A program made the translations under genes and the position numbers. A stretch of DNA of 64,000 bases from NCBI GenBank assembly GCA_000272025.2, contig AKCV02000015.1, positions 930,001-994,000 of the forward strand, read 5' to 3'. The DNA is from Imbroritus primus. GTDB taxonomy: Bacteria; Pseudomonadota; Gammaproteobacteria; Burkholderiales; Burkholderiaceae. Positions 1-9,096 of the stretch are shown piece by piece. Positions within the stretch are counted from its first letter, which is position 1; each line of letters opens with the position of its first letter. The notes under the pieces were generated by a model. That model saw only the letters and a list, made by a program, of their open reading frames with translations, searched no databases and was not told the DNA's origin.

Positions 1-678
1 GATGCGCTGGTGAAGAGCGCCGGCCAGCCTGACAATCCCGAACTGCGCAACCGCGCGCGCGACATGCTGATCGACCGCGAGCTGCTGGTCCAGGAGGCCA
101 ACAAGCGCGGCGTGACGCAACGCCCGGACGTGCAGGAACAGGTCGAGCAGGCCCGCCTGAATGTGATCGTCGCAGCGCTGTTCGAAGATTATGTGAAGAA
201 CGATGCCAACAACGAGGCCGACCTGCGCGCCCAGTACGAGAAGATCAAGGCGCAGTTCGGCAATGGCAAGGAATACCGCGCCCGCCACATCCTGGTGGAG
301 AAGGAAGCCGACGCCAAGGCGCTGATCGCCCAGATCAAGGGCGGCGCCTCGTTCGAGGAACTGGCCAAGAAATCCTCCAAGGATCCGGGGTCGGGCCCGA
401 ATGGCGGCGACCTGGACTGGGCCAACCCGAATGGCTTCGTGCCGGAGTTCTCGGCTGCCATGACCGGCCTGACCAAAGGCAAGATGACCGAAACCCCGGT
501 CAAGACGCAATTCGGCTGGCATATCATCAAGCTCGAAGATGTGCGCGACGCCAAGATTCCGTCCTTCGAAGAGCTCAAGCCGCAGCTGATGCAGATGATG
601 GCGCAAGACCAGAACTGGCAGCGCGAGAAGTTCCAGGCCATGCTGAAATCGCTGCGTGACCGCGCCAAGATCCAGTAA
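1..678 (+). CDS. Parvulin-type peptidyl-prolyl cis-trans isomerase, 5' end missing
   Basis: The gene is open at the left edge; 225 residues up to the TAA are visible. The visible N-terminal part is a charged helical chaperone region. A PpiC/rotamase domain follows at about residues 85-180, with the family pattern RARHILVEKEADAK, then GGDLDWANP and FGWHIIKLED. A charged helical tail ends the protein. This is the architecture of PrsA/SurA-like periplasmic foldases, which isomerise Xaa-Pro bonds in exported proteins. The signal peptide would lie outside the window, so periplasmic location is inferred from family. A strong terminator follows directly. Domain confidence is high; exact orthology is not assigned. 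Confidence 0.9.
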   Translation, partial: DALVKSAGQPDNPELRNRARDMLIDRELLVQEANKRGVTQRPDVQEQVEQARLNVIVAALFEDYVKNDANNEADLRAQYEKIKAQFGNGKEYRARHILVEKEADAKALIAQIKGGASFEELAKKSSKDPGSGPNGGDLDWANPNGFVPEFSAAMTGLTKGKMTETPVKTQFGWHIIKLEDVRDAKIPSFEELKPQLMQMMAQDQNWQREKFQAMLKSLRDRAKIQ

Positions 679-697
679 GCACCCCACCCCCCGGAAG

Positions 698-724
698 AAA
701 CGGCGCCGCGGCGCCGTTTTTCTT
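698..724 (+). terminator. Rho-independent terminator after the isomerase gene
   Basis: A CGGCGCC stem pairs with GGCGCCG around a 2-nt GC spacer. AAA on the left pairs with TTT on the right, and the hairpin runs into a T-rich stretch. It lies 20 bases after the isomerase stop and before serB. Confidence 0.85.
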
Positions 725-768
725 GGTAGTCGTTAGAATGACTTTTGTATCAGGATGATTTCAGACCC

Positions 769-1632
769 ATGCCATTGATCGTTCAAAGCCCCACGCCCCT
801 CGCCGCAGACAACCTCGACGCCGTACGCGTCGCGGCTGGTGCAAGCGCCTGCCACCTGCATTCGCCGCATCTTGCCGAACTGGCGGATATCGACACGGCG
901 GATGAAGCCCTGCGCGCCCAGCTCGACGAGATCTGCTACGCGCGTGGCATCGACTGGGCGGTGGTACCGGTAGGCAAGCGCCTGGGCGATTTCAAGCTGG
1001 TGGTCATGGACATGGACTCCACCCTGATCACCATCGAGTGCATCGATGAGATCGCGGATTTCTGCGGCAAGAAGGCCGAAGTCGCAGCCATTACCGAAGC
1101 CGCGATGCGCGGCGAGATTCCTGACTTCAACGAAAGCCTGCGCCGCCGACTGGCCCTGCTGGCCGGTCTTGATGCCAGCGTGCTCGAACATGTCTACAAC
1201 GAACGCCTCAAGCTGTCGCCGGGCGCGGAAACCATGCTCGCCGGCGTGCGCGCCGCCGGCATGAAGACGCTGCTGGTCTCGGGCGGCTTCACGGCCATGA
1301 CGGAACGCCTCAAGCCACGCCTTGGCCTCGACTTCACCCGTGCCAACGAACTGGAAATCGTCAACGGCAAGCTGACCGGCAAGGTGCTCGGCGAAATCGT
1401 CAATGCCGACGTCAAGGCGCGCATCGTGCAGGAAACCTGCGCTGCGCTGGGAATTCGCACGGACCAGGCCATTGTCATGGGCGACGGCTCGAACGACCTG
1501 AAGATGATGGCGCTGGCCGGTCTCTCGGTTGCCTTTCGCGCCAAGCCGGTGGTACGCGCCAAGGCCTCCGTCGCCTTCAACTTCGTCGGTCTCGACGGCT
1601 TGCTCGGACTGTTTCCCGGCAGCGCTGCCTGA
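769..1632 (+). CDS. serB: Phosphoserine phosphatase SerB
   Basis: This is a 287-aa HAD-superfamily phosphatase that hydrolyses O-phosphoserine to serine in the last step of serine synthesis. The nucleophile motif VVMDMDSTLI, the serine motif LLVSGGFT and the magnesium motif MGDGSNDLKMM are all present in order. About 80 residues precede the first motif, as in the SerB N-terminal regulatory region. I chose ATG 769 because the product then begins MPLIVQSP, as beta-proteobacterial SerB proteins do; an in-frame TTG at 745 is less likely. The gene stands alone between a terminator and a stem-loop. Confidence 0.93.
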   Translation: MPLIVQSPTPLAADNLDAVRVAAGASACHLHSPHLAELADIDTADEALRAQLDEICYARGIDWAVVPVGKRLGDFKLVVMDMDSTLITIECIDEIADFCGKKAEVAAITEAAMRGEIPDFNESLRRRLALLAGLDASVLEHVYNERLKLSPGAETMLAGVRAAGMKTLLVSGGFTAMTERLKPRLGLDFTRANELEIVNGKLTGKVLGEIVNADVKARIVQETCAALGIRTDQAIVMGDGSNDLKMMALAGLSVAFRAKPVVRAKASVAFNFVGLDGLLGLFPGSAA

Positions 1633-1663
1633 CGCATGTCCATGGGCATTTCCATGTCGTGAA

Positions 1664-1688
1664 TCTCCGTCTCGCCTGGAGACGGAGA
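1664..1688. terminator. Stem-loop between convergent serB and the MetC-like gene
   Basis: A perfect 10-bp inverted repeat, TCTCCGTCTC and GAGACGGAGA, encloses a 5-base loop. No T-run follows on either strand, so it may act as a weak bidirectional terminator or only protect transcript ends. Confidence 0.5.
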
Positions 1689-1781
1689 ACGGGGCACCAC
1701 CAGGGCAAGCAGCCCGTCAACGCCCCGACGCGCGTGACAGGTCAAGCCGACCCGGCGTCGAAATCGTCCTGAGCGCGCCGC

Positions 1782-3023
1782 CTAGCGCAGATGCGCTTCC
1801 AGGCTTTGTCTCACATCCGCGATCAGATCGCGTGGATCCTCCAGCCCCACATAGAATCGCACCAGTCCGCCGGCCGGCTTGCCTTCTGGCGGCCAGGCGC
1901 TGGCCGTGCGCATCGACGGCACATCGTACGGCAAGGCCAGGCTGTGCGCCCCGCCCCATGAAAAGCCGATGGCGAAATGACGCAGCCCTTCGATGAAGGC
2001 ATCGATCTGCGCCTGGGTGTATTGCGGCTGGAACAGCACCGAGAACAGGCCGGTCGCGCCGGTGAAATCGCGTTTCCAGATCTCATGCCCTGGGCAATCG
2101 GGCAACGCTGGATGCAGCACGCGCGCGATTTCAGGCCGCTGGCCGAGCCATTCGGCCAACTCCCGCGCCGCGCGGTCATGCGCGGCAATGCGCACAGGCA
2201 TGGTTTGCAGGCCGCGCAGCACGAGATAGCAATCGTCCGACGACACGCCCCACCCCATGCGCATGCGCGTGAGCACCAGCCGGTCCTGCAGGGCCTCGTC
2301 GTTGACGATGGTCGCGCCCATCAGCACGTCGCTGCCGCCTGACTGGTATTTGGTCAGCGCCTGCACGGAGATATCCACGCCGTGCGTAAACGGCTTGAAG
2401 ACGAGCCCGGCCGCCCAGGTATTGTCGATGGCTGTGCGTACGCCGCGTGCGCGTGCGGCCGCGACGATGCCAGGCACATCCGGTACTTCCATCGTCACTG
2501 AACCCGGCGCCTCGATCCAGATCAGGCGCGTTTCGGGGCGAATCAAGTCGGCAATGCCGGCGCCGATCATCGGATCGTAGCGCCGCATCGTGATACCGAA
2601 GTCGCGCGCCAGCCAAGCCCCGTGGTCGCATGTGGGGCCGTAGGCGTTATCCGGCACCAGCACATCGTCGCCGGCCTTCAGGAAGGCGAAATACACCAGC
2701 GAGATTGCGGCCAGCCCGGAAGGCAGTAGCAAGGCATGGCTGCCGCCCTCGATCTGCGCCAGTTGCTGGCACAGTGCCTCGCTCGTGGGCGTGCCATGCA
2801 GGCCATAACGCCAGTACGGGCTATCGGCCCGGCCATATGCCCGCAACTCGTGCAGATTGTTGAACAGCACCGTTGAACCGCGATGCGTGGCCTGCGGAAA
2901 GGCGCGGAAGCCCGGCGGAATATCCAGCGCGGGCTGCACGGCAGCTGTCTGGGGATATGGCGGCGAACTGGGGGGATCGAAGTCAGAAGCGCTCAACTCG
3001 TTACCTCTTGGATGATGGGTCAC
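1782..3023 (-). CDS. metC: Cys/Met-metabolism PLP enzyme, cystathionine beta-lyase-like
   Basis: This is a 413-aa fold-type I PLP enzyme of the Cys/Met metabolism family, which cleaves or forms C-S bonds of cystathionine and homocysteine precursors. The PLP lysine is K225 in ALTKYQSGGSD. Also seen are GGSHALLLPSGLAAI near residue 93, the cofactor-aspartate region TAIDNTW near 197, and the C-terminal FYVGLEDPRDL. The start is GTG, and its first bases form the TGA stop of the upstream exported-protein gene (GTGA, 4-base overlap), which implies translational coupling. A proline-rich extension of about 35 residues precedes the fold. Beta-lyase rather than gamma-synthase is the best guess, not proven. 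Confidence 0.85.
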   Translation of the reverse strand: MTHHPRGNELSASDFDPPSSPPYPQTAAVQPALDIPPGFRAFPQATHRGSTVLFNNLHELRAYGRADSPYWRYGLHGTPTSEALCQQLAQIEGGSHALLLPSGLAAISLVYFAFLKAGDDVLVPDNAYGPTCDHGAWLARDFGITMRRYDPMIGAGIADLIRPETRLIWIEAPGSVTMEVPDVPGIVAAARARGVRTAIDNTWAAGLVFKPFTHGVDISVQALTKYQSGGSDVLMGATIVNDEALQDRLVLTRMRMGWGVSSDDCYLVLRGLQTMPVRIAAHDRAARELAEWLGQRPEIARVLHPALPDCPGHEIWKRDFTGATGLFSVLFQPQYTQAQIDAFIEGLRHFAIGFSWGGAHSLALPYDVPSMRTASAWPPEGKPAGGLVRFYVGLEDPRDLIADVRQSLEAHLR

Positions 3024-3703
3024 CAGCCGATGATGCTGGAACGGGCCGGACCAGGTGTAGCGGGGAGCGCCGGCGCGCGTGGCGCCGGCATGGGGGCCGG
3101 GGCGGCAATCGGTGCAGCGTTGCTGTAGGCAGGATCATCGGACCGGTATGGCGGAATCACCGTCACAGTGACCGGTACAAGCACAAACGGGAGTATGCGG
3201 CGGCGATCGAAGGCATCGGTCCACTGGCCGCGCACCACGCCGCGCGCATCGATCTGCCCTTCCCACATGCCCGTCACCGTGGTGCCGTCATCCGACTCCT
3301 CCATGAGGAACGTGCCGTCGGCATACTCGCCGGCCACGCGCTGCACCGCGCGCGAGGTGCCGTAATGGTATTCGCCGTGCACGCTGTCCCGCTCATCGGG
3401 TTTGGGTCCGAGCCGCATGCGGATGGGCACGTCGCCAATCGTCCCCTTGTACTGCGGATACCTGGCGTAGGCTGGCTCGGGTGCCAGGGGCTGTGGCGCG
3501 CTGGCTTGTGGCCCTGCCGCAGTGCGGCGGCGCATCTCGCCCGCCTGGATCGCGTCGTTCAGCCCGAAGGCGCCCTCTGTTACCGTCAGATCCTGCGTGG
3601 AAAGCACCTGTTCGCCCGCTGGCTGTGCCCACGCCGCCGCGCCCGCGAAGCAGATGGCACAGCCGAGCGCCATGGCGGCAAGCGATGTGCGCGGCACACT
3701 CAT
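3020..3703 (-). CDS. Exported protein of unknown function, coupled to metC-like gene
   Basis: The product has 227 aa. The chosen start, ATG at 3703, gives a clear Sec signal peptide: a short positive N-terminus, the hydrophobic run LAAMALGCAICFAGAAAW, and a likely AxA-type cleavage near AWAQP. Reading further upstream only adds residues before this signal. The mature part has charged and glycine-rich beta-like segments with GEYHYGTSRAVQRV and TGMWEGQIDARG. It ends in a Pro/Ala-rich stretch. I do not recognise a family. The stop overlaps the GTG start of the PLP enzyme. A periplasmic or cell-surface location is inferred from the signal peptide only. Confidence 0.75.
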   Translation of the reverse strand: MSVPRTSLAAMALGCAICFAGAAAWAQPAGEQVLSTQDLTVTEGAFGLNDAIQAGEMRRRTAAGPQASAPQPLAPEPAYARYPQYKGTIGDVPIRMRLGPKPDERDSVHGEYHYGTSRAVQRVAGEYADGTFLMEESDDGTTVTGMWEGQIDARGVVRGQWTDAFDRRRILPFVLVPVTVTVIPPYRSDDPAYSNAAPIAAPAPMPAPRAPALPATPGPARSSIIGW

Positions 3704-3954
3704 GCGGCACCGCCTGTCCTGGGCTGGAAACTGAAAAAGGTCATGCAATGTCCTCGCGGCGGCGACGCCGTATCGTTTGCCTGAAAGTATAGCGAACGCC
3801 GCCTGCCCGGTGCTTTGACCAAGCGGTTTCTCAAGCATTCGTGACGAATGGGCTGGGCGGCCTGCAGCCAAGGCAGGAGTGTGTGCCTGCGGTCAGTGTG
3901 GTCGATGCGCCAGACACAGGTGGCCACACATCAACCCGACAAGCCGGCAAGACC

Positions 3955-5340
3955 TCAGACCAGCTCGCCCCACAGGTCGTGGCCGTCGGCACCGGTGATG
4001 CGTACGCGCACGAACTCACCGACCTTGACCTTCTGGCGATATGCCGCGCGCTGGCTGACGGAGGCGCGCGGCGGGGCGATAAACACCTGCCCGTCGATCT
4101 CCGGCGCATCGGCCACGGAACGCGCAATGCCGCCATCCTGGTTGACCTCGTCGATCAGCACACGCATCGTCGTGCCCACGCGGCGCTGCAGCCGCTTTGC
4201 CGACACGGCCTCGGCCACCTCCATGAAACGCGCACGGCGCTCCTCGCGCACCTCGTCCGGCACGGCATCCGGCAAGTCGTTGGCCGTCGCGCCTTCCACC
4301 GGCGAATAGGCAAAGCAGCCGACGCGATCGAGCTCCGCTTCAGCGATGAAATCGAGCAGCGTCTGGAACTCTTCCTCCGTCTCGCCGGGGAAACCTGCAA
4401 TGAACGTGCTGCGGATCGTCAGGTCCGGGCAGATGTCGCGCCACGCGCGGATCCGCTCCATGGTCTTTTCCGCATTGGCCGGCCGCTTCATGCGCTTGAG
4501 CACCTCGGGGTGCGCGTGCTGCAGCGGCACGTCCAGATACGGCAGGATCTTGCCCTCGGCCATCAGCGGAATGATCTCGTCCACGTGCGGGTACGGATAC
4601 ACATAGTGCAACCGCACCCATGCGCCATACTGCGCCGCCAGTTCGCCCAGCGCGGCGACCAGCTCCGTCATGCGCGTCTTGAGCGGGCGGCCGTTCCAGA
4701 AGCCGGTGCGGTACTTCACATCCACGCCGTAGGCGCTCGTGTCCTGCGAAATCACCAGCAGTTCCTTCACACCCGACTTGAACAGGTTCTCCGCCTCCAG
4801 CATCACCTCCGCCACCGGACGCGATACCAGATCGCCGCGCATCGACGGAATGATGCAGAAGGTGCAGCGATGGTTGCAGCCCTCGGAAATCTTCAGATAG
4901 GCATAGTGCTTCGGCGTCAGCTTGATACCCTGCGCCGGCACCAGATCGAGGAAGGGATCGTGCGGCTTCGGCAGATGCGTGTGCACCGCCTGCATCACCT
5001 CGCCCAGGGCATGCGGCCCGGTCACCGCCAGCACGCTCGGATGCACGCTGGTGATGATGTCCTCGCCCGCCGCATTCTTTTTCGCACCCAGGCAACCGGT
5101 GACGATCACCTTGCCATTCTCGTTCAGCGCCTCACCAATCGCGTCGAGACTCTCCTGCACGGCTTCATCGATAAAGCCGCAGGTGTTCACCACAACGAGA
5201 TCCGCGCCGTTATACGTCGAGGCAATGTCATACCCCTCGGCGCGCAGCTGCGTCAGGATCTGCTCGGAATCGACCAGGGCCTTGGGACAGCCGAGGCTGA
5301 CGAAGCCGATTTTTGGGGTGTTGGACGGGGAGTTGGACAT
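3955..5340 (-). CDS. rimO: Ribosomal protein S12 methylthiotransferase RimO
   Basis: This is a 461-aa radical-SAM enzyme that adds a methylthio group to an aspartate of ribosomal protein S12. The N-terminal MTTase domain carries its three cysteines in [22 protein letters not shown] and TGCLG. The radical-SAM cluster motif is [15 protein letters not shown] (CxxxCxxC). The C-terminus is a TRAM-like RNA-binding domain ([22 protein letters not shown]). Start ATG 5340 gives [20 protein letters not shown], matching the family; the reading frame stays open 24 codons further upstream without homology. The gene is monocistronic by spacing. Confidence 0.95.
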   Translation of the reverse strand: MSNSPSNTPKIGFVSLGCPKALVDSEQILTQLRAEGYDIASTYNGADLVVVNTCGFIDEAVQESLDAIGEALNENGKVIVTGCLGAKKNAAGEDIITSVHPSVLAVTGPHALGEVMQAVHTHLPKPHDPFLDLVPAQGIKLTPKHYAYLKISEGCNHRCTFCIIPSMRGDLVSRPVAEVMLEAENLFKSGVKELLVISQDTSAYGVDVKYRTGFWNGRPLKTRMTELVAALGELAAQYGAWVRLHYVYPYPHVDEIIPLMAEGKILPYLDVPLQHAHPEVLKRMKRPANAEKTMERIRAWRDICPDLTIRSTFIAGFPGETEEEFQTLLDFIAEAELDRVGCFAYSPVEGATANDLPDAVPDEVREERRARFMEVAEAVSAKRLQRRVGTTMRVLIDEVNQDGGIARSVADAPEIDGQVFIAPPRASVSQRAAYRQKVKVGEFVRVRITGADGHDLWGELV

Positions 5341-5541
5341 GGCGACGACTATTCGAAGAAGGTGGCGCAGTGCGCACGTATAGGCAGATAGCGCCACGTA
5401 CGGGCACGGCAAGCGATTGGCTCGGGGACGGGCCCGATTTTACCTGCTTTTCATGGTGCCGCGGGGCCAGCCAGCCCAAGGCGGCCCCACCCTACCATCG
5501 TGCACCGTCATGGCGGCCCGGCCAGTGCCGCCAGCGCACGG

Positions 5542-8500
5542 CTAGAAACCGAAGAACGTGCGGGTGAACTGCCGATGCTGCGGCTCGGAACCGCCATGGC
5601 CATTGAGCGCGATTCGGGTCTGCGCATAGTTGCGCTGCGAGGACTGGGTCAGATCGACCGTCATTCGAGCATAGTTGAACAACCGGGCGGTCGCTCCAGA
5701 AAAGAGTAGCTCGACCAGATCCTCGCGCGACAGTGCATCGATTTCTTCCGGGGTTGTGGGCAAGGCATCCAATTGCGCCAGGGCCTCATCCGCGAGTTGT
5801 TGAGTAGTCATGCTCTTGACACTATGCGTCCGATCCCAGGCGCGCAACGGTTCGCGTATGCCTTTCAGTGACTCAACGATATTCTCCTTCAATGATGCCA
5901 GCAAAGTACGCTGCGGACTGTCGACACTCCCCAGCCGTTCCAAGAGCTTCGCATGCGGAAGAGCAAGAATGTATGTGGCAAACCGCTCCAGAGTCTCCGG
6001 GCTGGCGTCGTGGGGAACTTCGTACATGCAGTTGGCGATGAGCTTGTCGAATATCTCGATGTCATGCTCCACCAACCCATTGCGCCAAAACAGACGGGTA
6101 CCGGTAGCACTGGCATACGTCGGCGCAATGCTGATGTCAGGCTTGACTGCATCCACATGGTCCTCGAATGGCTCGAACAGCCATTTCATCAAGGTAGGCT
6201 GGAATTTGCCATGCAGTTGCCAACAGGCATCGATGCGGTTCGATTGTCCGGAAACATTGCGATCGATACCGCGATCCAATATCGTGCCGGGGAAAAACGG
6301 ACTGGCATCGTATCGTCCGAGGTACGCGGCAAGTGGATTGCCAACAGCCCCGGCAGCACTTCGTTCGCTCCTCGCCACACACTGCGTGGCGGCGAGGTAG
6401 GCATCGACGTCAAGGGTCAATACCGCATTGCGGAACCAGGCATTGCTGTCATTCGCTTGTGCTTTGGCGGAGAGATTCGTGCGTACCCGAAATCCATCTG
6501 CAGTGATCTGTGCCGCGAGCGCGCGCGATGTTTCCTGGTTGACCCGCCCGCCTGTCAGCAAGGTGCGCCCGTCTTCGGCAACCCGGCACAACTGCAGCCG
6601 GTCATCCTTGTAGTACGACGCGGTATACTTTTTTAGAAGCAATCGAACCTCTCGGCGAACCTGCTCGTCTTCGCTGTTCATCATTCGATGCATTTGCTGC
6701 AGCGACGTCAATCGGTCCGATGCCTGCTGTAGTGCTGGATTGGCGGGAAATTCGAATGGTTTCGTCAAACCCTTATCCTGATTGAGCTTCCAGTACGCAT
6801 CGAAATAGGCGTTGTGCGCAGATTGCAATTCGGGCATATCGATCTTCATGTCATCGCGCAAGAATGCACGGACCTGCAGTTCGATCAGGTCATTTCCCAT
6901 TGGTCCTGCCAGCGTATTCCCCTGCAACACAAAGGTACGGCCTGTGGCGTGAGGCCCATGCTCGATATGCGTGGCCAGCAAGGTATCCAGGTTGCGATAG
7001 TCAGCAGTGGCAATCGCATTGCGGATGGCTTGCCAGCCTTGTGATGACTTGATCCGGATCATTCCGACCGCATGCAATGCATACAATTCCAAGGCTGTGT
7101 TGCCATGGGTTTCACCCCAGACAAACTCGGTCAGGTTTCCCAGGCCAAGCGGTGCCGGCGACAGCGTGTCGAGATCGATGGCGAGCGTGATGGGTTCCAT
7201 CGTGCGCTGCCCGTGGACGACACTACGCAAACTATCCAGTGCACTCAGGTGCAGAAGATTGTCAACATCCAGCGACCGCAGCCGTTTCTTGCCCATGCTC
7301 AGGGTTGCACCAGGCGCAAACTCGACCCGTCCATCACGAGACCGATACAATGGCCCGCGCACGCCAATGTGCTGCAAGGCCGCCTTGTCGAAGCGAAGGG
7401 CTTTCGGATGCTTGAACCAGCTGCCGATCAGGCTAGTGGTATAGGCAAGATCAAGCGTGCCCGTCCGGGCAGCGCGCCAGTTTTCGTGGCCATTGGCATC
7501 GCGCTCCAGCACTTCGAACTGCCCGTCACGCTCGCGCATCTGGACCTTGGCGGGGTCATCTAGCTTGAGGCAACTGTCATCCCATACGATGGCCATCCAG
7601 GCCAGTAACTTCTGTGCGGTTGGGGTCAGCCGATTGCCACCACCGCGCAATCCCTCGCGCATCTGTTCAAGTAATTCTTCCGCGTCATCCTCGCGATGAC
7701 CAGGCGTGGTAAACAGCCGATGAACCAGATCTGGCATATGCTTGAAGAGCTTTGTTTGCCCGCCCTCCAGTCGTACGTCCAACAGTTTGATGAACGCCTC
7801 GAGTGCCTGCTCGAAGCGTCTCTCTTCGGATCGGAGCGAAGTATTCCGCTTTCCCAGATGCTGGAAAAACCATCCCTTGTTCTTGTAATCGGCGTCGATG
7901 GTCGGCGTAGATGATTTCCAATCGATATGCGGCGCGAACGGCGGCTCAGGATCGGCTGGGCAGCCATAGACGTCCAGCGCTACGGTCACGCCCCCTGCCA
8001 ACGAAGCCGCAGACTTGGTATCGGCCCTGCCCGCCATCTCCACTGCAGCAGCCCGCGCTGATACAGGCTCTTTACCCGGTGGATAGTGGGATGGCATGAA
8101 ATTGGGGATGACGGAAGCCCCCTGCTTTAGTGCCGTGCCAGCGTGGTCATTGGCAGTGCGGGATGGCGTAGCATCCTGGATTGGAAGCACGGGCGTCGAT
8201 GGAACGTTCAGAGAGCCGCACGCCTCCGCAGCGATCGCCATCACCGCGACAGCGTTTGCCTCCTGTTTGCCGTACGCGGTGGCGGCCGGCTGGGCCGCCC
8301 CGTCATCCTGCTGCATGTTCCGATTCGCCGGGGAACCTGCCTGACGCCATGTCGCATACCGGGAACGCGCCTCAGCAGTCGGCTTTTCTTTCTTTACGTG
8401 CTGGATGGCCGGTTCGGCGAGGCGCTTTTCCAGCGCATCGAGTTTGCCCTGCGTTTTGAGAAGTCGCCGTGTAAACAAATTGGAGTCAAGCCGCAGGACT

Positions 8501-8868
8501 TCTTCAGCATCCAATCTGTCCACCGATAGGTTCATGCGCTCTTCAAGCGCGCTGACGTATCGGGTCAACTCCTCATTGTTTTTCACCAACTCCTTCAGCT
8601 TGGCGACATCGCAATTCTTCGGCAAGAGATCAAACCGGATCATATTGCGAGCAGCGTGATTTTCTCGCGATTGATTGAGTGTGGCTGCGCGAATGAGAAC
8701 GTGCTCTGCGTGGGCTCGTACCAATGAAGTCACACGCCCATCGACATCTTTTCGCCTCTTTGCCCGCCCGATTTCCCTCAGAGCTTTATCAATGTCTGTG
8801 TTTTGAGGAGGTGGTTTGGGTACAGATAGAGAGGTTTTCGAAGGGCGGTTTGCGGCAGTGACTGGCAT
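5542..8868 (-). CDS. Unrecognised 1108-aa protein, possible secreted effector
   Basis: No family is recognised. Start ATG 8868 is supported by a GGAAAG Shine-Dalgarno 5 bases upstream and gives MPVTAANRPSKTSLSVPKPP. The frame stays open 50 codons further upstream, but that stretch is Cys/Arg-rich and unlikely to be translated. The first 25 residues are rich in Ser, Thr and Pro with no signal peptide. A charged helical, probably coiled-coil segment follows at about residues 60-150, then a low-complexity Ala/Pro/Gln linker to about 270. Next comes a long, apparently globular and mostly helical part with many Trp, His and charged residues, ending in FTRTFFGF. No membrane segment or catalytic signature is visible. 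The DNA has visibly lower GC than rimO and def beside it. Type III effector-like is an inference from composition and size only; a phage or other acquired protein is also possible. Confidence 0.75.
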   Translation of the reverse strand: MPVTAANRPSKTSLSVPKPPPQNTDIDKALREIGRAKRRKDVDGRVTSLVRAHAEHVLIRAATLNQSRENHAARNMIRFDLLPKNCDVAKLKELVKNNEELTRYVSALEERMNLSVDRLDAEEVLRLDSNLFTRRLLKTQGKLDALEKRLAEPAIQHVKKEKPTAEARSRYATWRQAGSPANRNMQQDDGAAQPAATAYGKQEANAVAVMAIAAEACGSLNVPSTPVLPIQDATPSRTANDHAGTALKQGASVIPNFMPSHYPPGKEPVSARAAAVEMAGRADTKSAASLAGGVTVALDVYGCPADPEPPFAPHIDWKSSTPTIDADYKNKGWFFQHLGKRNTSLRSEERRFEQALEAFIKLLDVRLEGGQTKLFKHMPDLVHRLFTTPGHREDDAEELLEQMREGLRGGGNRLTPTAQKLLAWMAIVWDDSCLKLDDPAKVQMRERDGQFEVLERDANGHENWRAARTGTLDLAYTTSLIGSWFKHPKALRFDKAALQHIGVRGPLYRSRDGRVEFAPGATLSMGKKRLRSLDVDNLLHLSALDSLRSVVHGQRTMEPITLAIDLDTLSPAPLGLGNLTEFVWGETHGNTALELYALHAVGMIRIKSSQGWQAIRNAIATADYRNLDTLLATHIEHGPHATGRTFVLQGNTLAGPMGNDLIELQVRAFLRDDMKIDMPELQSAHNAYFDAYWKLNQDKGLTKPFEFPANPALQQASDRLTSLQQMHRMMNSEDEQVRREVRLLLKKYTASYYKDDRLQLCRVAEDGRTLLTGGRVNQETSRALAAQITADGFRVRTNLSAKAQANDSNAWFRNAVLTLDVDAYLAATQCVARSERSAAGAVGNPLAAYLGRYDASPFFPGTILDRGIDRNVSGQSNRIDACWQLHGKFQPTLMKWLFEPFEDHVDAVKPDISIAPTYASATGTRLFWRNGLVEHDIEIFDKLIANCMYEVPHDASPETLERFATYILALPHAKLLERLGSVDSPQRTLLASLKENIVESLKGIREPLRAWDRTHSVKSMTTQQLADEALAQLDALPTTPEEIDALSREDLVELLFSGATARLFNYARMTVDLTQSSQRNYAQTRIALNGHGGSEPQHRQFTRTFFGF

Positions 8869-8997
8869 ATGGCTTTCCACGAGAACGCGTCTCGCCTCTG
8901 TGCGGGCGAGCCGACAGCGGAATGTGCCATAGCACCTTCTGCACTTCTGCAAACAAGTGCAATACCAGGGGAAATACTGGAAAACGCTAGAACGATG

Positions 8998-9022
8998 CGA
9001 AGCAGCGTGCCGCCCCACCGAA
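8998..9022 (-). promoter_or_regulatory. Imperfect hrpII/PIP-like box upstream of the 1108-aa gene
   Basis: On the minus strand two TTCG tetramers are separated by 17 bases (TTCG at 9022-9019 and 9001-8998). The hrpII box of Ralstonia is TTCG-N16-TTCG, so spacing is one base too long. A TGGTAT that could serve as a -10 lies about 30 bases downstream (8967-8962), the distance expected for such promoters. The box is 129 bases before the start codon. It is weak evidence by itself. Confidence 0.3.
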
Positions 9023-9046
9023 GCAAGATAGGCGCAGATCGAGATG

Positions 9047-9083
9047 GAAAAAGGTGAACGGGCAAACGCGAATGGTTTGCCCG
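9047..9083 (-). terminator. Rho-independent terminator after def
   Basis: On the minus strand CGGGCAAAC pairs with GTTTGCCCG around a 7-base loop, followed by TTCACCTTTTT. It starts 14 bases after the def stop and ends the ligA-def unit. Confidence 0.8.
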
Positions 9084-9096
9084 AGCTATCAGGACA

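Noticed and set aside
3841-5391. Long plus-strand open frame of about 516 codons opposite rimO
   Set aside because: It is the high-GC shadow of rimO: Arg/His-rich, no motif, no ribosome site. rimO has all its catalytic cysteines on the other strand.
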